DNA from: JBIIJL01 sp044233795
GTDB lineage: Bacteria; Pseudomonadota; Gammaproteobacteria; Legionellales; Legionellaceae
Direction: 5' to 3'
Length of the DNA: 5,015 nucleotides
Assembly: GCA_044233795.1 (NCBI GenBank)
Contig: JBIIJL010000152.1
Coordinates: forward strand, 1 to 5,015
Shown here in pieces: positions 1 through 5,015 of this stretch. Each line of letters begins with the position of its first letter. Position 1 is the first letter of the stretch. Made by a program: the position numbers and the translations under genes. The notes beneath the pieces are model-generated. The model ran no database searches and was not told the origin of the DNA. It worked only from the letters and a program-made list of their open reading frames with translations.

Positions 1-1
1 A

Positions 2-2092
2 CTAGATCGCTATCGCAACATTGGTATCTGCGCGCACATCGATGCGGGTAAGACGACGACGACCGAGCGTATTCTGTACTACACCGGCAAATCGCACAAA
101 ATCGGCGAAGTGCACGAAGGTGCTGCCACCATGGACTGGATGGAGCAGGAGCAAGAACGCGGCATTACGATTACCTCGGCGGCGACGACCTGCTTCTGGC
201 ACAAGGACGACACGCAATACCGCATCAATATCATCGATACCCCCGGCCACGTAGATTTCACCATCGAAGTAGAGCGCTCGATGCGCGTGCTCGATGGCGC
301 GGTGACTGTGTTCGACTCCGTAGCGGGCGTAGAGCCGCAATCGGAAACCGTATGGCGTCAGGCCGATAAATACGGCGTGCCGCGTATTTGCTACGTCAAC
401 AAAATGGATCGTATTGGTGCCGATTTCTACCGCTGTGTGGATATGATTATTGACCGTCTCGGTGCTACGCCGCTGGTTATTCAGCTGCCTATCGGTTCGG
501 AAGAGCATTTCCAAGGCATGGTCGACCTCGTGAAAATGAAAGCCCTTATCTGGGGTGGCGAAGAGCTCGGCGCGAAGTTTGATGAAGTCGAGATTCCTGC
601 TGAGTATCAGGCGAAAGCCAAAGAATACCGTGAAAAATTGATCGAAACAGCAGTCGAGCAAGACGATGTGTTGCTTGAGGCCTATCTCGAAAAAGGCCAG
701 GAGCCTTCGATTGCGGATCTGAAACGTTGCATTCGCAAAGGTGCCGTGAAGTTCGCGTTCGTGCCCATCCTGTGCGGTTCGTCGTTCAAGAACAAAGGCG
801 TGCAGCCGATGCTCGATGCCGTGGTGGATTATCTCCCCAGCCCGCTGGATCGCGGCGCGATGGATGGTCTGGATCCGAACACCAAAGAAGGCGAAGAGCC
901 AAAAACCCTCAGCCGCAAGCCTGAAGACAGCGAAGCGCTGTCGCTGCTTGCATTCAAAATCATGGATGACCCATTCGTGGGCTCCATCACCTTCTGCCGT
1001 ATCTATTCCGGCACGCTGACTTCGGGTTCGTCGCTTGCAAACTCAACGCGCGACAAGAAAGAGCGCGTGGGTCGTATGCTGCTCATGCACGCAAACAGCC
1101 GCGAAGATATCAAAGAAGCCTATGCGGGTGACATTGTGGCGCTTGCCGGTCTCAAAGATACCCGTACCGGCGACACGCTGTGCGACCCGGCGAAGCCCAT
1201 TATTCTTGAAAAAATGGAGTTCCCTGAGCCCGTGATTGAGCTCGCGATTGAGCCAAAGTCGAAGGCTGATCAGGAGAAACTGGGTATTGCGCTGAGCAAG
1301 CTCGCGGCTGAGGATCCGTCCTTCCGCGTCAGTACTGACCATGAAACCGGTCAGACCATCCTGAAAGGCATGGGCGAGCTTCACCTAGATATTAAAGTCG
1401 ATATTCTGCGCCGTACCTACAAGGTCGATGCGAATGTGGGTGAGCCGCAAGTGGCGTACCGCGAGACCATCAGCAAAAAATACACTGAAGACTATACCCA
1501 CAAAAAGCAGTCGGGTGGTTCGGGTCAGTTCGCCCGCGTCATCATCGATTTCGAACCCTTGGAGCCAGGTTCAGGCTTCGTGTTCGAGAACACCACGGTG
1601 GGTGGTTCGGTGCCGAAGGAATATATCCCGGGTGTGGAAAAAGGCCTCAACTCGATGCTCAATTCGGGTGTTCTTGCCGGCTTCCCGACGATTGATTTCA
1701 AGGCAACCCTCACCGATGGTGCGTACCACGATGTCGATTCGAGTGCGCTGGCGTTCGAGATTGCGGCGCGTGCGGCGTTCCGTGAAGGCATGGCCAAAGC
1801 CGGTCCCAAATTGCTTGAGCCGATCATGAAAGTCGAAGTCGTAACCCCTGAAGATTACATGGGTGATGTGATTGGCGATCTTTCAAGCCGCCGTGGTTCG
1901 GTGCAGGGCATGGATCAGCGCGGGAATGCCCGCGTGGTCAATGCGCAGGTGCCGCTGGGTCAGATGTTCGGTTATGTGAATAAACTGCGTGGCATGTCGC
2001 AAGGTCGCGCCAGCTATAGCATGGTCTTCAGCCACTACGCGGAAGTGCCATCGCATATCGCCGATGAAATTAAGAAAAAAGCAGCCGCTTAA
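2..2092 (+). CDS. fusA: Elongation factor G (EF-G), 5' end cut by the window edge
   Basis: EF-G is the cytoplasmic translational GTPase that drives translocation of tRNAs and mRNA on the ribosome and, with ribosome recycling factor, helps split post-termination ribosomes. The visible frame gives 696 residues. By alignment to E. coli EF-G (about 704 aa) fewer than ten N-terminal residues are missing. In visible numbering the GTPase motifs are intact: P-loop AHIDAGKT 11-18, switch I RGITI 53-57, DTPGH 79-83, NKMD 133-136 and GSSFKNKG 259-266. Domain II runs roughly 300-400 and domain III follows with GELHLDI at 458-464. Domain IV contains HKKQSGGSGQ 500-509 and the decoding-site tip loop around YHDVDSS 575-581. 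Domain V has TPEDYMGDVIGDLSSRRG 615-632. A GTG lies in frame at 110, but the homology clearly begins upstream of it, so it is not the start. tuf follows after 32 nt, as in a str operon. Nothing suggests a divergent EF-G2 paralogue. Confidence 0.98.
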   Translation, partial: LDRYRNIGICAHIDAGKTTTTERILYYTGKSHKIGEVHEGAATMDWMEQEQERGITITSAATTCFWHKDDTQYRINIIDTPGHVDFTIEVERSMRVLDGAVTVFDSVAGVEPQSETVWRQADKYGVPRICYVNKMDRIGADFYRCVDMIIDRLGATPLVIQLPIGSEEHFQGMVDLVKMKALIWGGEELGAKFDEVEIPAEYQAKAKEYREKLIETAVEQDDVLLEAYLEKGQEPSIADLKRCIRKGAVKFAFVPILCGSSFKNKGVQPMLDAVVDYLPSPLDRGAMDGLDPNTKEGEEPKTLSRKPEDSEALSLLAFKIMDDPFVGSITFCRIYSGTLTSGSSLANSTRDKKERVGRMLLMHANSREDIKEAYAGDIVALAGLKDTRTGDTLCDPAKPIILEKMEFPEPVIELAIEPKSKADQEKLGIALSKLAAEDPSFRVSTDHETGQTILKGMGELHLDIKVDILRRTYKVDANVGEPQVAYRETISKKYTEDYTHKKQSGGSGQFARVIIDFEPLEPGSGFVFENTTVGGSVPKEYIPGVEKGLNSMLNSGVLAGFPTIDFKATLTDGAYHDVDSSALAFEIAARAAFREGMAKAGPKLLEPIMKVEVVTPEDYMGDVIGDLSSRRGSVQGMDQRGNARVVNAQVPLGQMFGYVNKLRGMSQGRASYSMVFSHYAEVPSHIADEIKKKAAA

Positions 2093-2124
2093 CAACGTAA
2101 ATTGAGACATTAGAGGAGTCAGTC

Positions 2125-3315
2125 ATGGCAAAGGAAAAGTTCAACCGTAGCAAGCCGCATTGCAACATTGGGACGATTGGTCACGTGGATCACGGGAAGA
2201 CATCGTTGACGGCGGCGATTACGAAGGTGCTGGCGGAGACGGGTGGTGCGACGTACCGCGCGTATGACAGCATTGATGCGGCACCGGAAGAGAAAGCGCG
2301 TGGTATCACCATTGCGACCGCGCACGTAGAATACGAGACGGCGAACCGTCACTACGCGCACGTGGATTGCCCCGGCCACGCCGACTACGTGAAGAACATG
2401 ATCACCGGTGCGGCGCAGATGGATGGCGCGATTCTGGTGGTGAGCGCGGCCGATGGCCCGATGCCACAAACCCGCGAGCACATCCTGCTGGCGCGTCAGG
2501 TGGGCGTTCCTGCGATTGTCGTTTTCCTCAACAAATGCGACATGGTGGATGATAAAGAACTGCTGGAGCTGGTGGAGATGGAAGTGCGCGAGCTTCTCTC
2601 GAAATACGACTTCCCCGGCGACACGATCCCAATCGTGCATGGTTCGGCCTTGAGCGCGCTGGAGAACAAAGCCGATGGCTTTGGTAAAGAAGCGGTGCTG
2701 AAGCTGATGGAAGCGGTGGATCAATATATCCCGCAGCCAGCACGCGCGGTGGATCAGCCATTCCTGATGCCGGTGGAGGATGTATTCAGCATCTCGGGTC
2801 GTGGTACGGTGGTGACCGGGCGCGTCGAGCGTGGCCAGATTAAAGTGGGTGAGGAACTCGAGATTGTGGGTCTGAAAGACACGGTAAAGACGACCTGCAC
2901 GGGGATCGAGATGTTCCGCAAGCTGCTCGATGAAGCGGTAGCGGGCGACAACGCGGGCGTGCTGCTGCGCGGCACCAAGCGTGAAGATGTGGAGCGTGGG
3001 CAAGTGTTGGCGAAGCCAGGCACGATCACGCCGCACACGAAGTTCGAAGCCGAGGCGTATATCCTCACCAAGGATGAAGGTGGCCGTCACACGCCGTTCT
3101 TCACCAACTACCGTCCGCAGTTTTACGTCCGCACGACCGACGTGACGGGTGTGGTGAGCCTGCCGAGCGGTATCGAGATGGTAATGCCGGGCGACAACGT
3201 GAAGATGAACGTCGAACTGATCGCGCCAATCGCGATGGATCAGGGTCTGCGCTTTGCGATCCGCGAAGGCGGCCGCACCGTCGGTGCTGGCGTCGTCGCC
3301 AAGGTGACTGCGTAA
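2125..3315 (+). CDS. tuf: Elongation factor Tu (EF-Tu), complete
   Basis: EF-Tu is the cytoplasmic GTPase that carries aminoacyl-tRNA to the ribosomal A site. The ORF is full length at 396 aa. Domain I (about 1-200) has GHVDHGKT 19-26, RGITI 59-63 (the switch I Thr is T62), DCPGH 81-85 (H85 matches the catalytic His84 of E. coli), NKCD 136-139 and GSAL 173-176. Domain II includes SISGRGTVVTGRVERG, and domain III carries GGRHTPFF and ends GGRTVGAGVVAKVTA. The ATG at 2125 is chosen because AGAGGAG at 2112-2118 sits 6 nt upstream and because MAKEKFNRSKPH matches the family N-terminus. No promoter is visible in the 32-nt gap after fusA, so co-transcription is likely. Lys is mostly AAG and Thr often ACG, especially in the first 200 nt, a visibly different taste from fusA. 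The gene is followed by tRNA-Trp rather than rpsJ. Alphaproteobacteria often have two tuf copies; whether a second exists here cannot be seen. Confidence 0.98.
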   Translation: MAKEKFNRSKPHCNIGTIGHVDHGKTSLTAAITKVLAETGGATYRAYDSIDAAPEEKARGITIATAHVEYETANRHYAHVDCPGHADYVKNMITGAAQMDGAILVVSAADGPMPQTREHILLARQVGVPAIVVFLNKCDMVDDKELLELVEMEVRELLSKYDFPGDTIPIVHGSALSALENKADGFGKEAVLKLMEAVDQYIPQPARAVDQPFLMPVEDVFSISGRGTVVTGRVERGQIKVGEELEIVGLKDTVKTTCTGIEMFRKLLDEAVAGDNAGVLLRGTKREDVERGQVLAKPGTITPHTKFEAEAYILTKDEGGRHTPFFTNYRPQFYVRTTDVTGVVSLPSGIEMVMPGDNVKMNVELIAPIAMDQGLRFAIREGGRTVGAGVVAKVTA

Positions 3316-3321
3316 ATATAA

Positions 3322-3387
3322 GGGTGCCTGGTGCTTGGTGCCTGGTGTTTGGATTTCCAGGCACCACCAACCAGGCACTAGGCACTC
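3322..3387. repeat. Inverted array of GGTGCCT-like heptamers forming a long hairpin
   Basis: Seven bases after the tuf stop the + strand reads four tandem heptamers, GGTGCCT, GGTGCTT, GGTGCCT and GGTGTTT (3323-3350). The opposite arm (3357-3386) carries the same heptamer in inverted orientation, in variant forms AGTGCCT, AGTGCCT and GGTGCCT. As a hairpin, 3324-3338 pairs with 3371-3385 (15 bp including two G-T pairs), then 3339-3345 pairs perfectly with 3357-3363, leaving a 7-nt bulge (3364-3370) and an 11-nt loop. No T-run follows, so it does not look like a classical intrinsic terminator. It could be a dispersed palindromic repeat, an RNA processing or stabilising structure at the tuf mRNA 3' end, or an attenuating hairpin before the tRNA. 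It is non-coding on both strands. Confidence 0.85.
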
Positions 3388-3394
3388 CTACCGT

Positions 3395-3470
3395 AGGGGT
3401 GTAGCTCAGCTGGTAGAGCGGCGGTCTCCAAAACCGCAGGTCGCAGGTTCGAACCCTGTCGCCCCTGCCA
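3395..3470 (+). tRNA. trpT: tRNA-Trp, anticodon CCA, CCA end encoded
   Basis: A complete 76-nt cloverleaf can be folded by eye. The acceptor stem AGGGGTG/CGCCCCT has 7 pairs including one G-T. The D arm is GCTC-AGCTGGTA-GAGC. The anticodon arm GCGGT-CTCCAAA-ACCGC puts CCA in the anticodon position (reads UGG, tryptophan). The variable loop is AGGTC and the T arm is GCAGG-TTCGAAC-CCTGT. The discriminator is G, as expected for bacterial tRNA-Trp, and the 3' CCA is in the DNA. The gene starts 79 nt after tuf with no obvious promoter between them, so it may be read from the tuf transcript. In many Proteobacteria tRNA-Trp sits between a tuf gene and secE; here secE does not follow. The last 19 nt are duplicated at 3758-3776. 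Confidence 0.98.
3452..3470 (+). repeat. tRNA-Trp 3' end, first copy of a 19-bp direct repeat (candidate att site)
   Basis: AACCCTGTCGCCCCTGCCA forms the 3' half of the T arm and acceptor stem, plus discriminator and CCA. The same 19 bases recur exactly at 3758-3776, 306 nt downstream and in the same orientation. The 3' end of a tRNA gene is a standard target of tyrosine recombinases, and a direct repeat of this size starting in the T arm and ending at CCA is the usual footprint. The intact copy keeps the tRNA functional. No integrase gene is visible in the window, so the att role is inferred. Confidence 0.65.
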
Positions 3471-3472
3471 AA

Positions 3473-3512
3473 TAGAAACAGCACCATTTCGGGGCTGTTT
3501 CTATAGTTTATT
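3473..3512 (+). terminator. Probable rho-independent terminator after tRNA-Trp
   Basis: TAGAAACAGC (3473-3482) pairs perfectly with GCTGTTTCTA (3494-3503). The stem can continue with two more C-G pairs past one mismatch, leaving an ATTTC loop. The descending arm and what follows are T-rich (TTTCTATAGTTTATT), although there is no unbroken run of T. It begins 3 nt after the tRNA CCA, which is where a terminator for a tuf-trpT transcript would be expected. It lies between the two 19-bp repeats, so it may have arrived with the inserted segment. Confidence 0.7.
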
Positions 3513-3538
3513 AACCCAAGAATTACCCACACCACCGT

Positions 3539-3630
3539 CGTCATCCTGCCCATTGAGGGCAGGTCTAGAGCCAAACGGCAAGACTCTATCTTAGTGGCTC
3601 TAGATCCTGCGGTCGAGCCGCAGGATGACG
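3539..3630. repeat. Nested palindromic element of about 92 bp (REP-like)
   Basis: The outer arms CGTCATCCTGC (3539-3549) and GCAGGATGACG (3620-3630) are perfect inverted repeats of 11 bp. The inner arms TCTAGAGCCA (3564-3573) and TGGCTCTAGA (3595-3604) are perfect over 10 bp. Two local hairpins compete with or decorate these stems: CCTGCCC-attga-GGGCAGG (3545-3563) and ATCCTGCGG-tcgag-CCGCAGGAT (3604-3626). The central tip holds AAGA/TCTT. The ends of the type CGTCATCC...GGATGACG recall dispersed palindromic repeats known from Rickettsiales and other alphaproteobacteria, which is a resemblance and not an identification. No T-tract and no coding frame are associated with it. Confidence 0.85.
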
Positions 3631-3757
3631 GAACAAGCGGGTAGTTCTAACGTTAATGGCTATATTTGGCCAACATGCTGTGCGAACCCTAAAGCTTCAC
3701 CAAAAGCTTCGCGAGTGAAACGATTGTAGCGTTGGCACGAGGACGAAGTCCGAGACA

Positions 3758-3776
3758 AACCCTGTCGCCCCTGCCA
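3758..3776 (+). repeat. Detached 19-bp copy of the tRNA-Trp 3' end (candidate second att site)
   Basis: This is an exact copy of the last 19 nt of tRNA-Trp, ending in CCA. The bases before it (GTCCGAGACA) cannot form the 5' half of a T arm, so it is not a second tRNA. Identity stops sharply at both ends: the base before is A instead of G, and after CCA the sequence is TGCAG instead of AATAG. It fits the att scar left at the far end of a segment integrated at trpT. The enclosed segment is only about 290 nt, too short for an integrase, which points to a deletion remnant or to one of several tandem att sites. Confidence 0.65.
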
Positions 3777-3818
3777 TGCAGATACAGGCGATGAACGCCC
3801 CACGTTCGTAAAAGAAGA

Positions 3819-5015
3819 TTAACTGATACTGCTCGAAGGCGCGGTTTTCTGCGCGCTATGCGGCGGCTGTTCTTCTTCAATGCGCGCGGTCCATGTGGCT
3901 GTCTTGTGATGCTTGGTCTTATCGCTAGCGCGCTCCATTTCTTTTTCATCCACCCCGAATATCTTGCCCACGGTTTTGCTCACCGGAAGGAAGATTTTCT
4001 CACCCGTCATCGCATCCCATTTCTGTGCGGCGCCGGGCGCCACCATTCGCCCGCCGATGAGGATGCTATTGCTAACCAAGGCGCCGACCAGTTTGCTTTT
4101 GAAGATTTCTGGGTAGCTGCGGCCATGACCGCCCATTTTCTGGGCGACAGCACCAATAGGGTAGGCGAACATATTCCACACCACCGCTTGCGGCAGATGG
4201 CTGATCTCGTGCTGATAGACCTCTTGCGCACGCGCTTTTACTTCGGGAGCATTTTCGGCCAGCCCTTGCTCTTTTGCCCAGTGGCGCGCAGTGCGCTCAG
4301 CGCCCGCACGAAATGCCCAGCCAAATAACGGTTCGGTCAGCCGACCAATGCTGTGCATGAAACTCGGAAAGAAACGTTGCACGCCGATGGTCAGCGGCAC
4401 CGCAGCAAAATCTCCGACAATCTCGCCTTTCAAATAATGCCAGGCCTCATGCGCAAAGGTTTTGAGAGTGATTTTGGGTTTTTTCGGGTGATGATGATTA
4501 TGTCCATGGTGGTGGTTATGGCCATGGTGATGTTCGTGTCCATGGTGGTGCTCATGGTGGCTTGGATCACCGCAACCGACATTCACGCCAAATGCAGCGG
4601 CAATGAGGGGCTGCAACACCACATCCGTCGTTCCGCACGAAAGGGCGTGATTGATGGTGTAAGCAACATCTTCGGCGCGCTGGGCGGCAGTTTTCTCTTG
4701 CTCGCGCGCATGGGCAGAGGGTTCGATTGCGAGGCGAGCCGTGTGAACCGTAGTAGCCGGCGGTGGGGCGGCCGGCACGGTGGTTGCGGGCGGCACTGCA
4801 TGCGCTGCACGGTGCCACGCGGTCGAACGACGCACGGCCTCGCGGTAGGCTGCGCCATCGTTTGCCGAAAGCTCGGAGGTTAGTTGTGCCGCTGCCTCGC
4901 GTGCGCGCAACCATTCGCCGATAATCCCCTGGATGCTTTGCGTATCCAGGGTCGGGAGTTCGGCAGCCAACCCTTTTATCAGTGCGGCGTGCAAGGCACC
5001 ATTGGAGGCGAAAAC
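3819..5015 (-). CDS. Unrecognised protein with a His-rich tract and two HExxH motifs, N-terminus outside window
   Basis: I do not recognise this gene. The frame is open from the right edge (first full codon GTT at 5015-5013) to a TAA at 3821-3819, giving 398 visible residues. A TTG at 4994 is in frame, but nothing marks it as the start and the frame continues upstream, so the gene is treated as partial. In visible numbering, residues 1-70 are Ala-rich and probably helical, and 75-90 form a Pro/Thr linker containing PPATTV twice. Residues 153-176 are a tract with 17 His in 24 positions, likely to bind divalent metal. After a basic PKKPK come HEAWH (189-193) and HEISH (269-273), both matching the HExxH pattern of zinc metallopeptidases. 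Moderately hydrophobic stretches near 198-220, 275-293 and 307-327 suggest membrane association. The C-terminus is charged and Ser-rich. It faces the tRNA, convergent with tuf-trpT. No catalytic function is established; both HExxH matches could be chance. Confidence 0.85.
   Translation of the reverse strand, partial: VFASNGALHAALIKGLAAELPTLDTQSIQGIIGEWLRAREAAAQLTSELSANDGAAYREAVRRSTAWHRAAHAVPPATTVPAAPPPATTVHTARLAIEPSAHAREQEKTAAQRAEDVAYTINHALSCGTTDVVLQPLIAAAFGVNVGCGDPSHHEHHHGHEHHHGHNHHHGHNHHHPKKPKITLKTFAHEAWHYLKGEIVGDFAAVPLTIGVQRFFPSFMHSIGRLTEPLFGWAFRAGAERTARHWAKEQGLAENAPEVKARAQEVYQHEISHLPQAVVWNMFAYPIGAVAQKMGGHGRSYPEIFKSKLVGALVSNSILIGGRMVAPGAAQKWDAMTGEKIFLPVSKTVGKIFGVDEKEMERASDKTKHHKTATWTARIEEEQPPHSAQKTAPSSSIS
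4488..4559 (-). repeat. In-frame 18-nt repeats encoding the His-rich tract
   Basis: On the + strand the core CCATGG recurs at 4504-4509, 4522-4527 and 4540-4545, exactly 18 nt apart. On the coding (-) strand the units read HHGHEH, HHGHNH and HHGHNH, a period of six residues, flanked by further His codons. CAC and CAT alternate and Gly uses both GGA and GGC, so the units have diverged at the third base while the protein pattern is kept. This is consistent with selection on the His spacing, though such tracts can also expand and contract by slippage. Confidence 0.85.

Larger units (their letters stand above)
3471..3818. other. Gene-free junction between tRNA-Trp and the convergent unknown gene
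   Basis: I see no credible protein gene in these 348 nt. In order they hold the terminator-like hairpin after the tRNA (3473-3512), the nested palindrome (3539-3630), a stretch of unclear origin (3632-3757), the 19-nt copy of the tRNA-Trp 3' end (3758-3776) and a short spacer before the stop of the - strand gene. The unclear stretch has an 8-nt direct repeat, AAAGCTTC at 3691-3698 and 3703-3710, and a small GGAC-GAA-GTCC hairpin at 3741-3751. The block between the two tRNA-derived repeats could be the remnant of an integrated element. Confidence 0.7.

Noticed and set aside
2..661. Open frame of 219 codons on the - strand opposite fusA
   Set aside because: It is a shadow of the EF-G G domain, which is certain from its motifs.
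2119..3378. Long open frame of 419 codons on the - strand opposite tuf
   Set aside because: It lies entirely antisense to the unmistakable EF-Tu gene and is rich in His and Arg, as expected from the complement of a GC-rich codon-biased gene. It has no recognisable motif and runs through the heptamer hairpin.
3323..3630. CRISPR array
   Set aside because: The repeats are inverted palindromes and 7-nt tandem units, with no regularly spaced direct repeats and unique spacers and no cas genes.
3683..3690. Extra CGAACCCT matching the tRNA T arm, as an integrase arm site
   Set aside because: Eight bases is too short to separate from chance, and there is no integrase to relate it to.
3741..3776. Possible second tRNA or acceptor piece of a split tmRNA ending in CCCTGTCGCCCCTGCCA
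   Set aside because: The 5' half of the T arm is missing, no matching 5' acceptor strand lies nearby, and the identity to tRNA-Trp stops abruptly. A detached att-type copy explains it better.
3793..3807. Small hairpin GAACG-CCCCA-CGTTC as a terminator for the - strand gene
   Set aside because: The stem has only 5 bp and on the - strand is followed by ATCGCC, not a T-run. It is too weak to annotate.
3660..3821. Open frame of about 53 codons on the - strand ending GEALGFAQHVGQI
   Set aside because: It has no start codon with a ribosome binding site, runs through the tRNA-derived repeat, and has no recognised homology. It could be a fragment of a lost gene but cannot be supported.
4353..4883. 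+ strand frame of 176 codons that looks like a small membrane protein with a Met/Val-rich segment
   Set aside because: The apparent membrane segment is the complement of the His codons CAT and CAC (ATG and GTG) in the - strand gene. The - strand frame is far longer and has sensible protein composition.

Overview
The window looks like part of an alphaproteobacterial chromosome. It pairs a highly conserved translation block on the + strand (1-3470) with a short repeat-rich junction (3471-3818) and an unrecognised gene on the - strand (3819-5015). EF-Tu opens with PHCNIGTIGHVDHGKT and carries the block VVSAADGPMPQTREH, EF-G has the N-terminal block ICAHIDAGKTTTTERILYYTGK, and tuf is followed by a tRNA-Trp gene. 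All of these fit Alphaproteobacteria, but the order cannot be fixed from this sequence alone. The palindromic repeats resemble those of some Rickettsiales and related intracellular lineages, which is only a hint.

Layout. (1) fusA, encoding EF-G, lacks only its first few codons because the window starts inside it. (2) 32 nt later comes tuf, complete at 396 aa, with a strong ribosome binding site. (3) A 79-nt gap holds an inverted array of GGTGCCT-like heptamers that folds into a long hairpin. (4) A complete tRNA-Trp(CCA) gene with encoded CCA ends in an intrinsic-terminator-like hairpin. (5) The 348-nt junction carries a nested palindrome of about 92 bp and a perfect 19-nt copy of the tRNA-Trp 3' end, the kind of duplication left by integration into a tRNA gene. 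(6) A convergent gene of at least 398 codons runs off the right edge. Its product has an Ala/Pro-rich N-terminal part, a 24-residue His-rich tract (17 His) and a conserved-looking C-terminal part with two HExxH motifs. I do not recognise its family.

How it fits together. EF-G and EF-Tu are the two GTPases of translation elongation and are expected to be co-transcribed as the distal part of the str operon. tRNA-Trp may be read from the same transcript and released by processing. Normally the tuf next to fusA is followed by rpsJ (the S10 operon), while tRNA-Trp sits with secE-nusG behind a second tuf. Finding fusA-tuf-trpT together, with neither rpsJ nor secE following, suggests a recombination between duplicated tuf genes and then an insertion or rearrangement at trpT. 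The three repeat features and the unknown gene cluster exactly at this break in conserved gene order.
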